From positions 62,001 to 126,000 of the forward strand of contig CAVPXP010000022.1 of the NCBI GenBank assembly GCA_963709645.1: 64,000 bases of DNA, read 5' to 3'. Every line of letters begins with the position of its first letter. The first letter of the stretch is position 1. Origin of the DNA: DYRB01 sp963709645 (lineage in GTDB: Bacteria > Pseudomonadota > Gammaproteobacteria > Chromatiales > Chromatiaceae). Of this stretch, positions 45,944-55,133 are shown in pieces. Position numbers and translations under genes: made by a program. The notes below the pieces were generated by a model, which was not told the DNA's origin, did no database searches, and worked only from the letters and a program-made list of their open reading frames with translations.

Positions 45944-47021
45944 GTTCAAGCTCCAGTGGCAGGTAGACCAGGAATTGGGTCTGCCCGGGGCGGCTGTTGC
46001 ACTCGATGAGTCCTCCGTGCTGGTTGATGAGCTCCTGGGCGATGGGTAGCCCCAGGCCAGTGCCGCCGTGGTGTCCAGAGACCATCGGAAAGAAGATGCG
46101 ATCGCGCAGTTCCTCGGGGACGCCAGGGCCGTTGTCCTCCACCTCAATTCGCATGACCAGCCGGTGTCGCTTGGTGCCGATGGTGAATTGGCGCAGGGCT
46201 CGGCTCCGCAGGATCAGGGTCCCATCTTTGCCGGCGGCGGCTACGCCGTTGCGAGCGATGTTGAGCAGGGCCTGGACCAGGCGGTCCTGGTCGGCCCGGA
46301 TTTCCGGCAGGCTGGGGTCGTAGTCGCGCAGGATGCGGGGCCCCCTGGGGGACTCTGCCAGCAGGAGGCCGCGGACGTGCTCCAGGACGTAGTGGATGTT
46401 GATCGCACGCGGTTGAGGCATGCGGTTCGGGCCCAGCATGCGGTTCATCAGGGCCTGCAGGCGGTCCGCTTCGTCGATGATGATGCGGGTGTACTCGCGC
46501 AGGTCTGGGTCGGGCAGCTCCGCCTCTAGGAGCTGGGCGGCCCCGCGTAAACCCCCCAAAGGATTCTTGATCTCGTGGGCGAGACCTCGGATCAGGGCCT
46601 GGGTCGCTTGGTGTTGGGAGAGCAACTGCTCCTCGCGGGTGATGCGCAGTTGCTGATCGACCTGGTGGAGCTCAACGAGGAGTTCGGCGCGTGCCTCGAA
46701 GTGGTGCAGCGGCAGAACTGTGCAGTTCACCGTGATGGTGCGGCCGTCGGAAAGGGCGATGTTGAGTTCGCGCTCGGTGAAAGGGTCGCGGGTGCGCAGT
46801 GCAGAGCGCAGGCGCTCCTCGACCTGCTGCTCGCCCGGGCAGGGGACCAGGTCGCAGGCGCGCTGACCCAGGATATGGCGTGAGCTGACGTCGAACAGCA
46901 TCTCCCCTGCCGCGTTGATATAGATCAGGCGCAGGTCGCCGTCGAAGAGCAATACGGCGGTGTTGATGTTATCGAGGATGGATTTCTCCACGCCCGTCTT
47001 TGCGGTGGTCTGCGTCTTCAT
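45936..47021 (-). CDS. ntrB: nitrogen regulation sensor histidine kinase NtrB (GlnL)
   Basis: This 361-residue cytoplasmic kinase has a PAS domain at about residues 10-120 (AVLLFDGDLRLIYINAAGE). The H-box GLAHEIKNPLGGLRGAAQLL has phospho-His H149, and the catalytic ATPase domain has LLNIARNGV (N-box), VEDNGPGVP (G1) and GTGLGLPIAQ (G2). It lacks membrane segments, as expected for a PII-controlled kinase. ATG 47021 (MKTQTTAKTGVEKS) was chosen for its family-like N-terminus. An NtrC-type palindrome lies 242 bp upstream, consistent with autoregulation of ntrBC. Confidence 0.95.
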   Translation of the reverse strand: MKTQTTAKTGVEKSILDNINTAVLLFDGDLRLIYINAAGEMLFDVSSRHILGQRACDLVPCPGEQQVEERLRSALRTRDPFTERELNIALSDGRTITVNCTVLPLHHFEARAELLVELHQVDQQLRITREEQLLSQHQATQALIRGLAHEIKNPLGGLRGAAQLLEAELPDPDLREYTRIIIDEADRLQALMNRMLGPNRMPQPRAINIHYVLEHVRGLLLAESPRGPRILRDYDPSLPEIRADQDRLVQALLNIARNGVAAAGKDGTLILRSRALRQFTIGTKRHRLVMRIEVEDNGPGVPEELRDRIFFPMVSGHHGGTGLGLPIAQELINQHGGLIECNSRPGQTQFLVYLPLELEHD

Positions 47022-47262
47022 TCGGGGTTCCCAACAACTGACTGGGCCGATAGGGTGGGTGCGAGCAATCGGTGCCAAGGCCTGTTTCTCTGGTTGGGCC
47101 AGGGTGACGGCGCGCGAGGGCTACATCGGCATCCGAGCAAGTTTCGAGCCAGGAAGCGCCGGAGCGATATGGCGAACAGGGCGCGCGATGCCGAGCGGGG
47201 AGACGGCAGGACAGGGGAGAAGAGGCCGCAAATCGGAATCTGCGCAGGAGGGGACCGCAGTA

Positions 47263-47279
47263 TGCACCATGCTAGTGCA
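47263..47279. promoter_or_regulatory. NtrC-binding site upstream of ntrB
   Basis: TGCACCA-TGC-TAGTGCA differs from the NtrC consensus TGCACCA-N3-TGGTGCA at a single base. It is centred 250 bp upstream of the ntrB start. Confidence 0.7.
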
Positions 47280-47413
47280 CAGTCGCGCGGCGAGCGGCCT
47301 GAATCAGGTAGGATCAAGCGCAGATGGCGGTCTGTGCGCACGCAAAAGCGGATCGTCCGTGACAATCAGGCCTAGGATTTGACTGGGGAACGCAGGATTG
47401 TCGGGGCTGGCGC

Positions 47414-47902
47414 TCAGGGGGAATCGGGTTTGAGGAGGTGGAAACGGACAACGGAGGAGGACGCAATCGCGGTGCCCCCGGCATCGATGATCCGCGCTTG
47501 AATTTGGTGACTGCCAAGTGGTAATCCGCTGAGGCGGAGTTGGGTGCCGGGGATGTCGCCGCTGGCCGGTGCGCCATCTGTCAGGATCTGGAGGCGGTGC
47601 CCCTCCATTAATTGGGGCTCCAGGACAAGCCCGAGCGTGACGTTGCCTTCGGGGTCACGCACGGTCGAATTGTCCGCCGGGGCGACAATCTCAAACTGGA
47701 TATAGGGGCCGGGTGAGCTCTGGGCAGGGGCGGCCTTTTCTTGCAGGGGCAGCGGTGTCTTGACGGGGATGCCCAGCGCCTCGGCGCCGGCGACGGGTCG
47801 GTCTGAGTAGTGGGTCTTGCCGTCGGCATCAATCCACCGATAGACCTGGGAAGCTACCACGGCTGGGACCAGAAGCGTTAGGGCAATCAGGATGCGGCGC
47901 AT
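47414..47902 (-). CDS. DUF4124 domain-containing periplasmic protein
   Basis: This 162-residue protein has a signal peptide (LIALTLLVPAVVAS) followed by the DUF4124 motif QVYRWIDADGKTHYSDRP at residues 19-36. A beta-sandwich-like C-terminal part follows (FEIVAPADNSTVRDPEGN and LRLSGLPLGSHQIQARIID). Such genes sit between glnA and ntrB in many gammaproteobacteria. Function is unknown; the C-terminal region resembles cell-surface Ig-like modules. It follows glnA by 146 bp on the same strand. Confidence 0.87.
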   Translation of the reverse strand: MRRILIALTLLVPAVVASQVYRWIDADGKTHYSDRPVAGAEALGIPVKTPLPLQEKAAPAQSSPGPYIQFEIVAPADNSTVRDPEGNVTLGLVLEPQLMEGHRLQILTDGAPASGDIPGTQLRLSGLPLGSHQIQARIIDAGGTAIASSSVVRFHLLKPDSP

Positions 47903-48048
47903 GAGGCGAAATATAGCCCAGGCGAACAGTGATCACAAAGCACGACGCCCTTTTTTTCGGTGCCTTGTGTAGAGGTTGTCGCGGCCGGGGGGATGGGACG
48001 GCACCAAAGGTGGCGCCGTTCCTCCCCGCGCGACTGCAATGGCGATGC

Positions 48049-49455
48049 TCAGAGACTGTAGTACATGTCGAACTCGACCGGGTGGGTTGTCATCCGCAGC
48101 CTGGTGACCTCGTCCATCTTGAGCTTGATGTAGCCGTCGATCAGGTCGTTCGTGAAGACACCGCCCGCGAGGAGGAACTCGCGGTCCTTGTCCAGGGCGT
48201 CCAGGGCCATGTCCAGGGCGTGGCAAACGGTGGGAATGGCCTTGGCCTCCTCTGGCTCGAGATCGTATAGATCCTTGTCCATGGCATCGCCTGGGTGGAT
48301 CTTGTTCTGGATGCCGTCGAGACCTGCCAGCATCATGGCGGAGAACGCGAGGTAGGGGTTGGCGCTGGGATCCGGGAAGCGGACCTCGATGCGGCGACCC
48401 TTGGGGCTCGGGGTGTGCGGGATACGGATGGAGGCGGAGCGGTTGTTGGCCGAGTAGGCCAGCATGACCGGGGCCTCGAAGCCGGGTACCAGACGCTTGT
48501 AGGAATTGGTGGCGGGGTTGGTGATGGCGTTGAGGGCGCGGGCGTGCTTGATGATGCCGCCGATATAGTAAAGGGCGGTCTCGGACAGACCGGCATACTT
48601 GTCGCCGGCGAACAGATTCACGCCGTCCTTCGCCAGGGACTGGTGGACGTGCATGCCGCTGCCGTTATCGCCGACCAGGGGCTTGGGCATGAAGGTCGCG
48701 GTCTTCCCGTAGGCGTGGGCGACGTTCCAGACGCAGTACTTGAGGATCTGGGTCTGGTCGGCGCGCTTGACCAGGGTGTCGAACTTGGTGCCGATCTCGC
48801 ACTGGCCTGCGGTGGCGACCTCGTGGTGATGCACTTCTACGGAGACACCCATCTCCTCCATGGCCAGGCACATGGCGGCACGCAGGTCGTTCAGGGAGTC
48901 GACCGGGGGAACCGGGAAGTAGCCGCCCTTGACGGTGGGGCGGTGACCGATGTTGCCGTCGGGGTAGACCCGCTCGGAGTTCCAGCCGGCCTCCTCGGAA
49001 TCAACCTTATAGAAGGACCCGGTGATGTCACTGCCCCAGCGCACGTCGTCGAGGACGAAGAACTCGGGCTCTGGGCCAAAGTATGCGGTATCCGCGATGC
49101 CGGTGGACTTGAGGTAGGCCTCGGCGCGCTTGGCGACCGAGCGGGGGTCGCGCTCGTAACCCTGCATGGTGGCGGGCTCGAGGATGTCGCAGCGGATGAT
49201 CAGGGTGTTCTCGTCGGCGAAGGGGTCCATGACGGCCGTGTCGGCCTCGGGCATAAGGACCATGTCCGATGCCTCAATGCCCTTCCAGCCCGCAATAGAA
49301 GAACCGTCGAACATCTTGCCGTCCCGGAAGAAGTCCTCATCGATCAAGCCAGCCGGCAAGGAGACGTGCTGCTCCTTCCCTCGGGTGTCTGTGAAGCGAA
49401 GATCCACAAACTTCACTTCCTTTTCTTGCAGCATTTTCATTACGTTAGCGGTCAT
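48049..49455 (-). CDS. glnA: type I glutamine synthetase
   Basis: The 468-residue GSI enzyme begins TANVMKMLQEKEVKFVDLRF. It shows DGSSIAGWKGIEASDM, the metal site FGPEPEFFVLDD, HHHEVATAGQCEI, the NGSGMHVHQSL catalytic block, RIPHTPSPKGRRIEVRFPDP and the adenylylation motif DLYDLEPEEA, whose Tyr indicates GSI-beta control by GlnE. It makes glutamine from glutamate, ammonia and ATP. A sigma-54 promoter and NtrC-type sites lie upstream, so it should be induced by nitrogen limitation. Confidence 0.97.
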   Translation of the reverse strand: MTANVMKMLQEKEVKFVDLRFTDTRGKEQHVSLPAGLIDEDFFRDGKMFDGSSIAGWKGIEASDMVLMPEADTAVMDPFADENTLIIRCDILEPATMQGYERDPRSVAKRAEAYLKSTGIADTAYFGPEPEFFVLDDVRWGSDITGSFYKVDSEEAGWNSERVYPDGNIGHRPTVKGGYFPVPPVDSLNDLRAAMCLAMEEMGVSVEVHHHEVATAGQCEIGTKFDTLVKRADQTQILKYCVWNVAHAYGKTATFMPKPLVGDNGSGMHVHQSLAKDGVNLFAGDKYAGLSETALYYIGGIIKHARALNAITNPATNSYKRLVPGFEAPVMLAYSANNRSASIRIPHTPSPKGRRIEVRFPDPSANPYLAFSAMMLAGLDGIQNKIHPGDAMDKDLYDLEPEEAKAIPTVCHALDMALDALDKDREFLLAGGVFTNDLIDGYIKLKMDEVTRLRMTTHPVEFDMYYSL

Positions 49456-49556
49456 TCACGAATCTCCGGCGATTGACGTTCGTCCTTGGCGCACCAAGGA
49501 CAGGGGATGGGGAGAGGGCCCCCGCCGACGGGGGCCGAGGGTGCTCGACGATAGGC

Positions 49557-49572
49557 AGCAAATACCGTACCA
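49557..49572 (-). promoter_or_regulatory. sigma-54 promoter of glnA
   Basis: Read leftward, TGGTAC-GGTAT-TTGCT matches the sigma-54 consensus TGGCAC-N5-TTGCT with one change and has the obligatory GG-N10-GC spacing. The predicted start is near 49546, giving a glnA leader of about 90 nt. Confidence 0.75.
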
Positions 49573-49766
49573 CACTGTCCCAGCGGGTCGCCATGCGCGG
49601 GCCTCGCTAGGCTCCTCGTCGGCGCTGAGTTCGCTCGTCTTTAGAGGTTGGGCGGCAACCCTGCAGCACTGGCAGGTCGGGGATGGTTTTGGCTGTTGGG
49701 CGGTGCCGGTGGCGCCGCATCAGGGGAGCTAGGGTAGGCCAGGACGAGGGGCGAAACAGCATTGCC

Positions 49767-49814
49767 GGATCCAATCTGGTGCTTCAATTGCCCGGAATGC
49801 ACCAAAATGGGTCA
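49767..49814. promoter_or_regulatory. paired NtrC-type enhancer sites upstream of glnA
   Basis: TGCACCA-AAA-TGGGTCA (49798-49814; 12 of 14 consensus positions) and the weaker GGATCCA-ATC-TGGTGCT (49767-49783; 10 of 14) have centres 31 bp apart, about three helical turns, as in known NtrC enhancers. They lie about 230-260 bp upstream of the predicted glnA start. Confidence 0.6.
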
Positions 49815-49815
49815 T

Positions 49816-50964
49816 TTAGCCGAAGTACAGGGTTACGTGATTGAATACCGGGTCGAGGGCGGCTGCCGCCTGCAGGCGGTCGCGCAGCCCGCGGGCGCTC
49901 GCGACATCGCCGTGGCAGGTACTCAGGGGGAAATAGGCCTCGACGTCGATCTTGCCGTTCAGGTAGTGCAGGACCGTACGGTGCCGCAAACCGGCCTCCG
50001 GGATCGTGTCCCACAGGCGGCTCAGGCGGATCATGGCTTCCGCGCGCAGGGGTAACGCGCTGCATGGCGCAGCGGCCTCGTCGTCCTCTGGGTCGATGTG
50101 GACGGTGACGTCCGTCAATTCGTCGATCTGGTGTTTCAGGCGACGTTCGACGAGAACGCTAATCATGTGGCCTTCCGAGACGCTGACGCGGGGATCGACG
50201 AGGATATGGACATCGGCGGACGCGAAGCCCCCGAGGCGCCGGGTACGCAGCATATGGAGGTCGCGAACCCCTCCGACCGACAGGATGGTCTGACGTACCA
50301 CGGCCAGGCGCTCGGTATCGAGGCCGGTATCGACTAACTCTCGGACGGCCTCCGAGCCCAGTTTCCAGGCGATGTGCGCGATCATGACGGCCACCAGGAC
50401 GGCGGCTACGGCGTCCAGGTAGGGGAGGCCGGCCATGGTTCCCGCGACCCCCACGAGCACCACGATGGAAGAGATGGCATCACTTCTGTGGTGCCAAGCA
50501 TTGGCCCGCAGCATCTGGGATCGCACTCGACGGGCATAGGCCAGTGTGTACTGGTAAAGCCATTCCTTGATCAGGATGGATGCCAGGGCGGCGTAGAGGG
50601 TCATGGGCGCGGGCCGCAGGAGTTCCTCCGGGATGAACAAGCGATGTCCGGCGTCCCAGCCGATGCCGACGGCCACCAAGGCCAGCAGTCCGCCCAGGAC
50701 TAAGGTCGCGACAGTCTCGTAGCGACCGTGGCCGTAGGGGTGCTCGCGATCTGGGCACTGGGCGGCGCGCCTCCCGGCGAGCCACACGAGAAGATCCGTC
50801 AAGAGGTCGGAGAAGGAGTGGATACCGTCAGCGATCAATGCCTGGGACTGTCCGAGGATGCCTCCAGCGATCTTGATGGCGGACAAGACCAGATTGACAA
50901 CCGCGCCGACGATGGCGGTTCGCGTGATGGCCGCGGTGCGCGCCTGGAGAGCATCCTGAACCAT
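49816..50964 (-). CDS. cation diffusion facilitator transporter (FieF/CzcD type)
   Basis: This 382-residue protein has six transmembrane segments and the paired metal-site motifs of the CDF family: HSFSDLLTD (HxxxD) in TM2 and HHRSDA (HxxxD) in TM5. A cytoplasmic C-terminal domain contains LVERRLKHQIDELTDVTVHIDPED, with an unusually long extension of about 90 residues to the C-terminus. HPYGHGRYE follows TM2 as usual. It likely exports Fe2+, Zn2+ or related divalent metals. Start 50964 (MVQDALQAR) has an upstream GGAGG. Confidence 0.9.
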   Translation of the reverse strand: MVQDALQARTAAITRTAIVGAVVNLVLSAIKIAGGILGQSQALIADGIHSFSDLLTDLLVWLAGRRAAQCPDREHPYGHGRYETVATLVLGGLLALVAVGIGWDAGHRLFIPEELLRPAPMTLYAALASILIKEWLYQYTLAYARRVRSQMLRANAWHHRSDAISSIVVLVGVAGTMAGLPYLDAVAAVLVAVMIAHIAWKLGSEAVRELVDTGLDTERLAVVRQTILSVGGVRDLHMLRTRRLGGFASADVHILVDPRVSVSEGHMISVLVERRLKHQIDELTDVTVHIDPEDDEAAAPCSALPLRAEAMIRLSRLWDTIPEAGLRHRTVLHYLNGKIDVEAYFPLSTCHGDVASARGLRDRLQAAAALDPVFNHVTLYFG

Positions 50965-51203
50965 GAGCGGCTGTTGCCTCCGGGGAGGGGTCGAGGGTCC
51001 AGCCTTGGGCCGCACGGTTAGCCGGAGGAGGCTGAGGTGGCGCGCGGCGGGCCGGGTTCGATGAGCGAGTCCGCCCCATTGTACCGCGCCCTGGTGGGGT
51101 ATCCCGGCTAGCCGACGGGGCGAATTGAACGGGCAGCGGAGGGAACAAGCCGATATACTCGTTGGCTTTTGGGGCGCGGGCGGCGCATGGTGGAGGACTG
51201 ACG

Positions 51204-52112
51204 TTGGCGAGCGCGGAAGGCGACGTTTCGACGTTTCAAGGGCTCATCTTTGCCCTGGAGCGCTATTGGGCCGGGCAGGGCTGCGCGGTACTTCAGCCCC
51301 TGGATATGGAGGTAGGGGCGGGGACCTTCCATCCTGCAACCTTCCTGCGGTCCATCGGCCCTGAGCCTTGGCGGGCCGCTTATGTGCAGCCGTCGCGACG
51401 ACCTACGGATGGGCGCTATGGGGAAAATCCGAATCGCCTGCAGCACTACTATCAGTATCAGGTTGTCCTCAAGCCATCGCCAGCCGAAATACAGGACATC
51501 TACCTGGACTCTCTTCGGGCCTTGGGGGTAGATCCCTTAGTTCACGACATCCGCTTTGTGGAGGACAACTGGGAGTCGCCGACGCTGGGGGCGTGGGGGC
51601 TGGGATGGGAGATTTGGCTTAACGGAATGGAGGTGACCCAGTTCACCTATTTCCAACAGGTAGGGGGGCTGGACTGCCGGCCGGTGACCGGTGAGATCAC
51701 TTATGGGCTTGAGCGGATCGCCATGTACCTGCAAGGCGTAGAGAGCGTTTATGACCTGATCTGGACTCGTGGTCCAGATGGGGACGTGACCTACGGCGAT
51801 GTCTACCACCAGAACGAGGTGGAGCAGTCTACCTACAACTTTGAACAGGCCGACGTTCCCGCGCTATTCGTGCTGTTTGATACCTGTGAGCGAGCGAGCC
51901 ACGCTCTCATCAAGACGGGGCTTCCACTTCCGGCCTATGAGCAAGTCTTGAAGGCATCTCATACGTTCAATCTCCTCGATGCCCGTAGCGCGATCTCTGT
52001 TACCGAGCGGCAGCGCTACATCCTGCGGGTCCGTACTCTCGCACGGGCGGTCGCCGAAGCCTATTACGATAGCCGGGCAGCACTCGATTTCCCAATGCTG
52101 AAGAAGGGTTAG
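51204..52112 (+). CDS. glyQ: glycyl-tRNA synthetase alpha subunit
   Basis: This 302-residue class II synthetase alpha chain has TFQGLIFALERYWAGQGCAV, EVGAGTFHPATFLRSIGPEPW, YVQPSRRPTDGRYGENPNRL, the FVEDNWESPTLGAWGLGWE active-site block and VYHQNEVEQSTYNFE. The likely start is TTG 51204, which has GGAGG 8-12 bases upstream, giving LASAEGDVSTFQG; a longer in-frame start lacks support. It forms an alpha2beta2 enzyme with GlyS, whose gene begins 6 bp downstream. Confidence 0.95.
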   Translation: MASAEGDVSTFQGLIFALERYWAGQGCAVLQPLDMEVGAGTFHPATFLRSIGPEPWRAAYVQPSRRPTDGRYGENPNRLQHYYQYQVVLKPSPAEIQDIYLDSLRALGVDPLVHDIRFVEDNWESPTLGAWGLGWEIWLNGMEVTQFTYFQQVGGLDCRPVTGEITYGLERIAMYLQGVESVYDLIWTRGPDGDVTYGDVYHQNEVEQSTYNFEQADVPALFVLFDTCERASHALIKTGLPLPAYEQVLKASHTFNLLDARSAISVTERQRYILRVRTLARAVAEAYYDSRAALDFPMLKKG

Positions 52113-52118
52113 GGCCTC

Positions 52119-54194
52119 GTGGAAAACCGTAACGATCTGCTGATTGAGATCGGCACCGAGGAGTTGCCGCCGACCGCCCTGCTGCGGCTGTCCGAAGCCT
52201 TTCGGGAGGGCATTGAGAAGCAGCTTCAAGACAACGCGCTGACCTTTGGGGCGATCGAGCCCTTCGCGACCCCGCGGCGGTTGGCTTTGTTAGTCCGTGG
52301 CCTTGCCGCGCGGCAGCCGGATCAGGAGGTGGTCCGCCGGGGCCCGGCCCTCCAGGCCGCGTTCGGTGGGGACGGTAAGCCCAGCCAAGCAGCGCTGGGC
52401 TTCGCGCGGTCCTGCGGCGTCGAAGTCGGGGACCTGGAACACCAGGGGACGGATCAAGGGACTTGGCTAGTTTTCCGGCGGGTGCAGGCCGGTTGCAGTG
52501 CTGCCGAGATGCTCCCGTCCATGGTGGAGCACTCCCTTGCTGGGCTGCCCATCCCTAAGCGTATGCGCTGGGGCGCCCGGGACGAGCAGTTCGTGCGGCC
52601 GGTCCACTGGGTCTGCCTGGTCTTCGGAGACCAGGTGGTGCCGGGATTTGTGCTTGGGATTGAGACGGGCCGCGTGACCCGTGGACATCGATTTCACGCC
52701 CCCGCCGCCCTAACGCTCCAGCACGCAACGGCGTATGCGAGCCTACTTCGAACCAAGGGCTGGGTTGAGCCCGACTTCGCAATACGGCGAGAGAAGATTC
52801 GGGGACAGGTCGAGGCATTGGCGGGCACCGTCGGCTGCCAGGCAAGAATCGATGAGTCCCTGCTGCGAGAGGTCGCCGGGCTCTGCGAATGGCCCGTCGC
52901 GTTCCTGGGGCGTTTCTCCGAGGAGTTTCTCGCGGTCCCGCCCGAGGCCCTTATCGAGACGATGCAGAGCAACCAGAAGTACTTCCCTCTCTTCGATGCG
53001 AAGGGTGGGCTCTTCCCTGGGTTCATTGCCGTGAGCAACATCGAGAGCTTGCAACCCGAACAGGTCCGCAGAGGCAACGAAAGGGTCATACGGCCACGCT
53101 TCTCCGACGCCGCCTTCTTCTGGAAGCAGGATCTGAGGCGGCCCCTTGACGCGCTGCTCCCGAGACTGGATGCCGTCGTCTTTCAAGAGCGCTTGGGGAG
53201 CCTGGGCGAGAAGTCGCGGCGGGTTGCCCAGGCGGCCGGTGGCATTGCCCGCCAGCTCGGCCTGGACGTCACCTTGGCCGAACGTTCGGCCCTGTTGGCG
53301 AAGTGCGACCTCATGACCCACATGATTTTCGAGTTCCCTAATTTGCAGGGGATCATGGGGCGTTACTATGCCGAACGGTCGGGAGAGGACCCCTGTGTTT
53401 CTGCGGCCATGGAAGAGCAATATCTGCCCAGGTTCTCTGGGGATCGCCTTCCCCAGAGCGACTGCGGTCGGGTCCTGGCCCTAGCCGAGAGGCTCGACAC
53501 CCTTGTTGGCATCTTCGCCATCGGGCAGAAGCCGAGCGGGGTCAAGGACCCCTACGCGCTGCGACGCGCCGCGATCGGCATGCTCCGAATCCTCATCGAA
53601 ACTCCGTTGCCTCTGGATCTTGATCCTCTATTGCAAACGGTTGCGGCCCAGCTCTCCGGTAAGGTCGATGCAACCAAGGCGGCTCGGGAGGTCTTGGAGT
53701 ACAGCCTTGAGCGGCTCAAGGGTTACTACCAGGACAAGGGTATCCCGGGAGATAGCGTTGATGCTGTGCTTGCCACCGGAACAACCATGCCGAGCGACAT
53801 TGACCGGCGCGTTCAGGCGGTGGAGGAGTTCCGCCGGCTTTCCGAGGCGACAGCCCTGGCAGCGGCCAACAAGCGGATTCGAAACATTCTCCGCAAGAGC
53901 GGCCTCGACTTGTCCGGGCAGATGACCAAACCGGAGTTGCTGGCTGATCCGACGGAGCGGCGTCTGCATATGCATATCGCCGAAGCGACCATGGCCGTCG
54001 CTCCGATGCTGGCGCAGCAGGACTATTCGGGGGTGCTAAAGATGTTGGCGGGTGTGCGTTCGGATGTGGATGCCTTTTTCGATGCGGTCATGGTCATGGC
54101 CGAGGAAGAGGATGTCCGGCGCAACCGTTTGGTGCTGTTGGCGTCATTGCAGTCCCTCTTTCTCAGCGTAGCCGATATCTCGGTCCTCCAATGA
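52119..54194 (+). CDS. glyS: glycyl-tRNA synthetase beta subunit
   Basis: The 691-residue beta chain begins at GTG 52119 with NDLLIEIGTEELPPTALLRL. Typical blocks are FATPRRLALLVRGLA, PKRMRWGARDEQFVRPVHW, QSNQKYFPLFDAKGGL, DAAFFWKQDLRRPL and GVKDPYALRRAAIGMLRILIE, with a DALR-like anticodon-binding end. It provides tRNA-recognition and anticodon-binding parts of the heterotetramer. Its stop overlaps the next gene's ATG (ATGA). Confidence 0.95.
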   Translation: MENRNDLLIEIGTEELPPTALLRLSEAFREGIEKQLQDNALTFGAIEPFATPRRLALLVRGLAARQPDQEVVRRGPALQAAFGGDGKPSQAALGFARSCGVEVGDLEHQGTDQGTWLVFRRVQAGCSAAEMLPSMVEHSLAGLPIPKRMRWGARDEQFVRPVHWVCLVFGDQVVPGFVLGIETGRVTRGHRFHAPAALTLQHATAYASLLRTKGWVEPDFAIRREKIRGQVEALAGTVGCQARIDESLLREVAGLCEWPVAFLGRFSEEFLAVPPEALIETMQSNQKYFPLFDAKGGLFPGFIAVSNIESLQPEQVRRGNERVIRPRFSDAAFFWKQDLRRPLDALLPRLDAVVFQERLGSLGEKSRRVAQAAGGIARQLGLDVTLAERSALLAKCDLMTHMIFEFPNLQGIMGRYYAERSGEDPCVSAAMEEQYLPRFSGDRLPQSDCGRVLALAERLDTLVGIFAIGQKPSGVKDPYALRRAAIGMLRILIETPLPLDLDPLLQTVAAQLSGKVDATKAAREVLEYSLERLKGYYQDKGIPGDSVDAVLATGTTMPSDIDRRVQAVEEFRRLSEATALAAANKRIRNILRKSGLDLSGQMTKPELLADPTERRLHMHIAEATMAVAPMLAQQDYSGVLKMLAGVRSDVDAFFDAVMVMAEEEDVRRNRLVLLASLQSLFLSVADISVLQ

Positions 54195-54550
54195 CCACCC
54201 GAAGCTCGCCATCTAACCCGGACTCCTATCGGGCTATGTTGGATGCGGTGCAGTCGTTCCACGATAAGCACCGGTTCCGGGAAATGGGCGGTGAGGAGAT
54301 GACCTATCGTGTGGCCCTAATGGCCGAGGAACTCGGGGAGATTTCCGCCTGCGTCACCAAAGGGAAGCCCAAGGAGGTCCTGGCTGAGGAGGTCGCAGAC
54401 CTGCTCATCTTGGTGATTGGGACCGCCATTGCCCAAGGCTTCGATCTCAACACGGCCTTCTGGGGCAAGATGGAGAAGCTCCAAAAGCGGGAGGGGCGGC
54501 TGGTGAATGGCCGAATCCGCGTCTCAGAATTCCGCGGCGTCGCGGACTAA
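54191..54550 (+). CDS. MazG-like nucleotide pyrophosphohydrolase domain protein
   Basis: This 119-residue all-alpha protein of the MazG/dUTPase-like superfamily has the metal-binding pattern EELGE (about residues 44-48) and EEVADLLILV (about 66-75), equivalent to EExxE and ExxD. Family members hydrolyse non-canonical or excess NTPs or dNTPs; the substrate here is unknown. It is translationally coupled to glyS by a 4-bp overlap and precedes gmhB by 28 bp, so it belongs to the glyQ-glyS operon. Confidence 0.82.
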   Translation: MTTRSSPSNPDSYRAMLDAVQSFHDKHRFREMGGEEMTYRVALMAEELGEISACVTKGKPKEVLAEEVADLLILVIGTAIAQGFDLNTAFWGKMEKLQKREGRLVNGRIRVSEFRGVAD

Positions 54551-54578
54551 CCGACCCGGCTCATCGCTCCCAATCGCA

Positions 54579-55121
54579 ATGAAGGTGATTGTCCTCGACC
54601 GCGACGGGGTCATCAACAAAGACTCCGATGCCTTCGTGAAGACTGCGGGGGAATGGATACCCATCGAAGGAAGCCTCGAAGCGCTCGCTAGGCTTAACCA
54701 GGCAGGCTATCGGCTGGCGGTTGCCAGCAATCAGTCGGGCCTGGGGCGCGGTCTCCTGACGCTGGATGACCTCAATGCCATGCACCAGCGCCTGCACGAC
54801 CGATTGGCTGCGTTGGGAGGGCGGATCGAGGCGGTCTTCTTCTGTCCCCATCGGCCTGAAGAGCAGTGCCTATGTCGCAAACCGCGGCCGGGGCTATTAT
54901 CGGCGGTCCGGGAGCGGTTGGGTGTCGAACTGTCCGACGTGGTTGTGATCGGCGACTCGGTACGCGATCTCGAAGCGGCATGGGCCTTCGGTGCGGCGGC
55001 CATCCTAGTCTTGACCGGAAAGGGCGCGCGGACGCTGGCTGAGCATCGGCAGCGCCTTTGCGGGACCCCCGTGTATCGAGACCTGTCTGCGGCGGCCGAA
55101 GCGATCCTCGCGGGTTCCTAG
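54579..55121 (+). CDS. gmhB: D-glycero-beta-D-manno-heptose 1,7-bisphosphate 7-phosphatase
   Basis: This 180-residue HAD phosphatase begins KVIVLDRDGVINKDSD, with the nucleophile Asp and acid/base Asp in DRDG. ASNQSGLGRG and the zinc-binding cysteines in CPHRPEEQCLCRKP are typical of GmhB, and GDSVRDLEAAWAFG supplies the last Mg2+ ligands. It dephosphorylates heptose bisphosphate for LPS core heptose synthesis. ATG 54579 aligns with the family start. Placement between glyS and plsC is typical of gammaproteobacteria. Confidence 0.94.
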   Translation: MKVIVLDRDGVINKDSDAFVKTAGEWIPIEGSLEALARLNQAGYRLAVASNQSGLGRGLLTLDDLNAMHQRLHDRLAALGGRIEAVFFCPHRPEEQCLCRKPRPGLLSAVRERLGVELSDVVVIGDSVRDLEAAWAFGAAAILVLTGKGARTLAEHRQRLCGTPVYRDLSAAAEAILAGS

Positions 55122-55133
55122 GATAGTCCCAGC

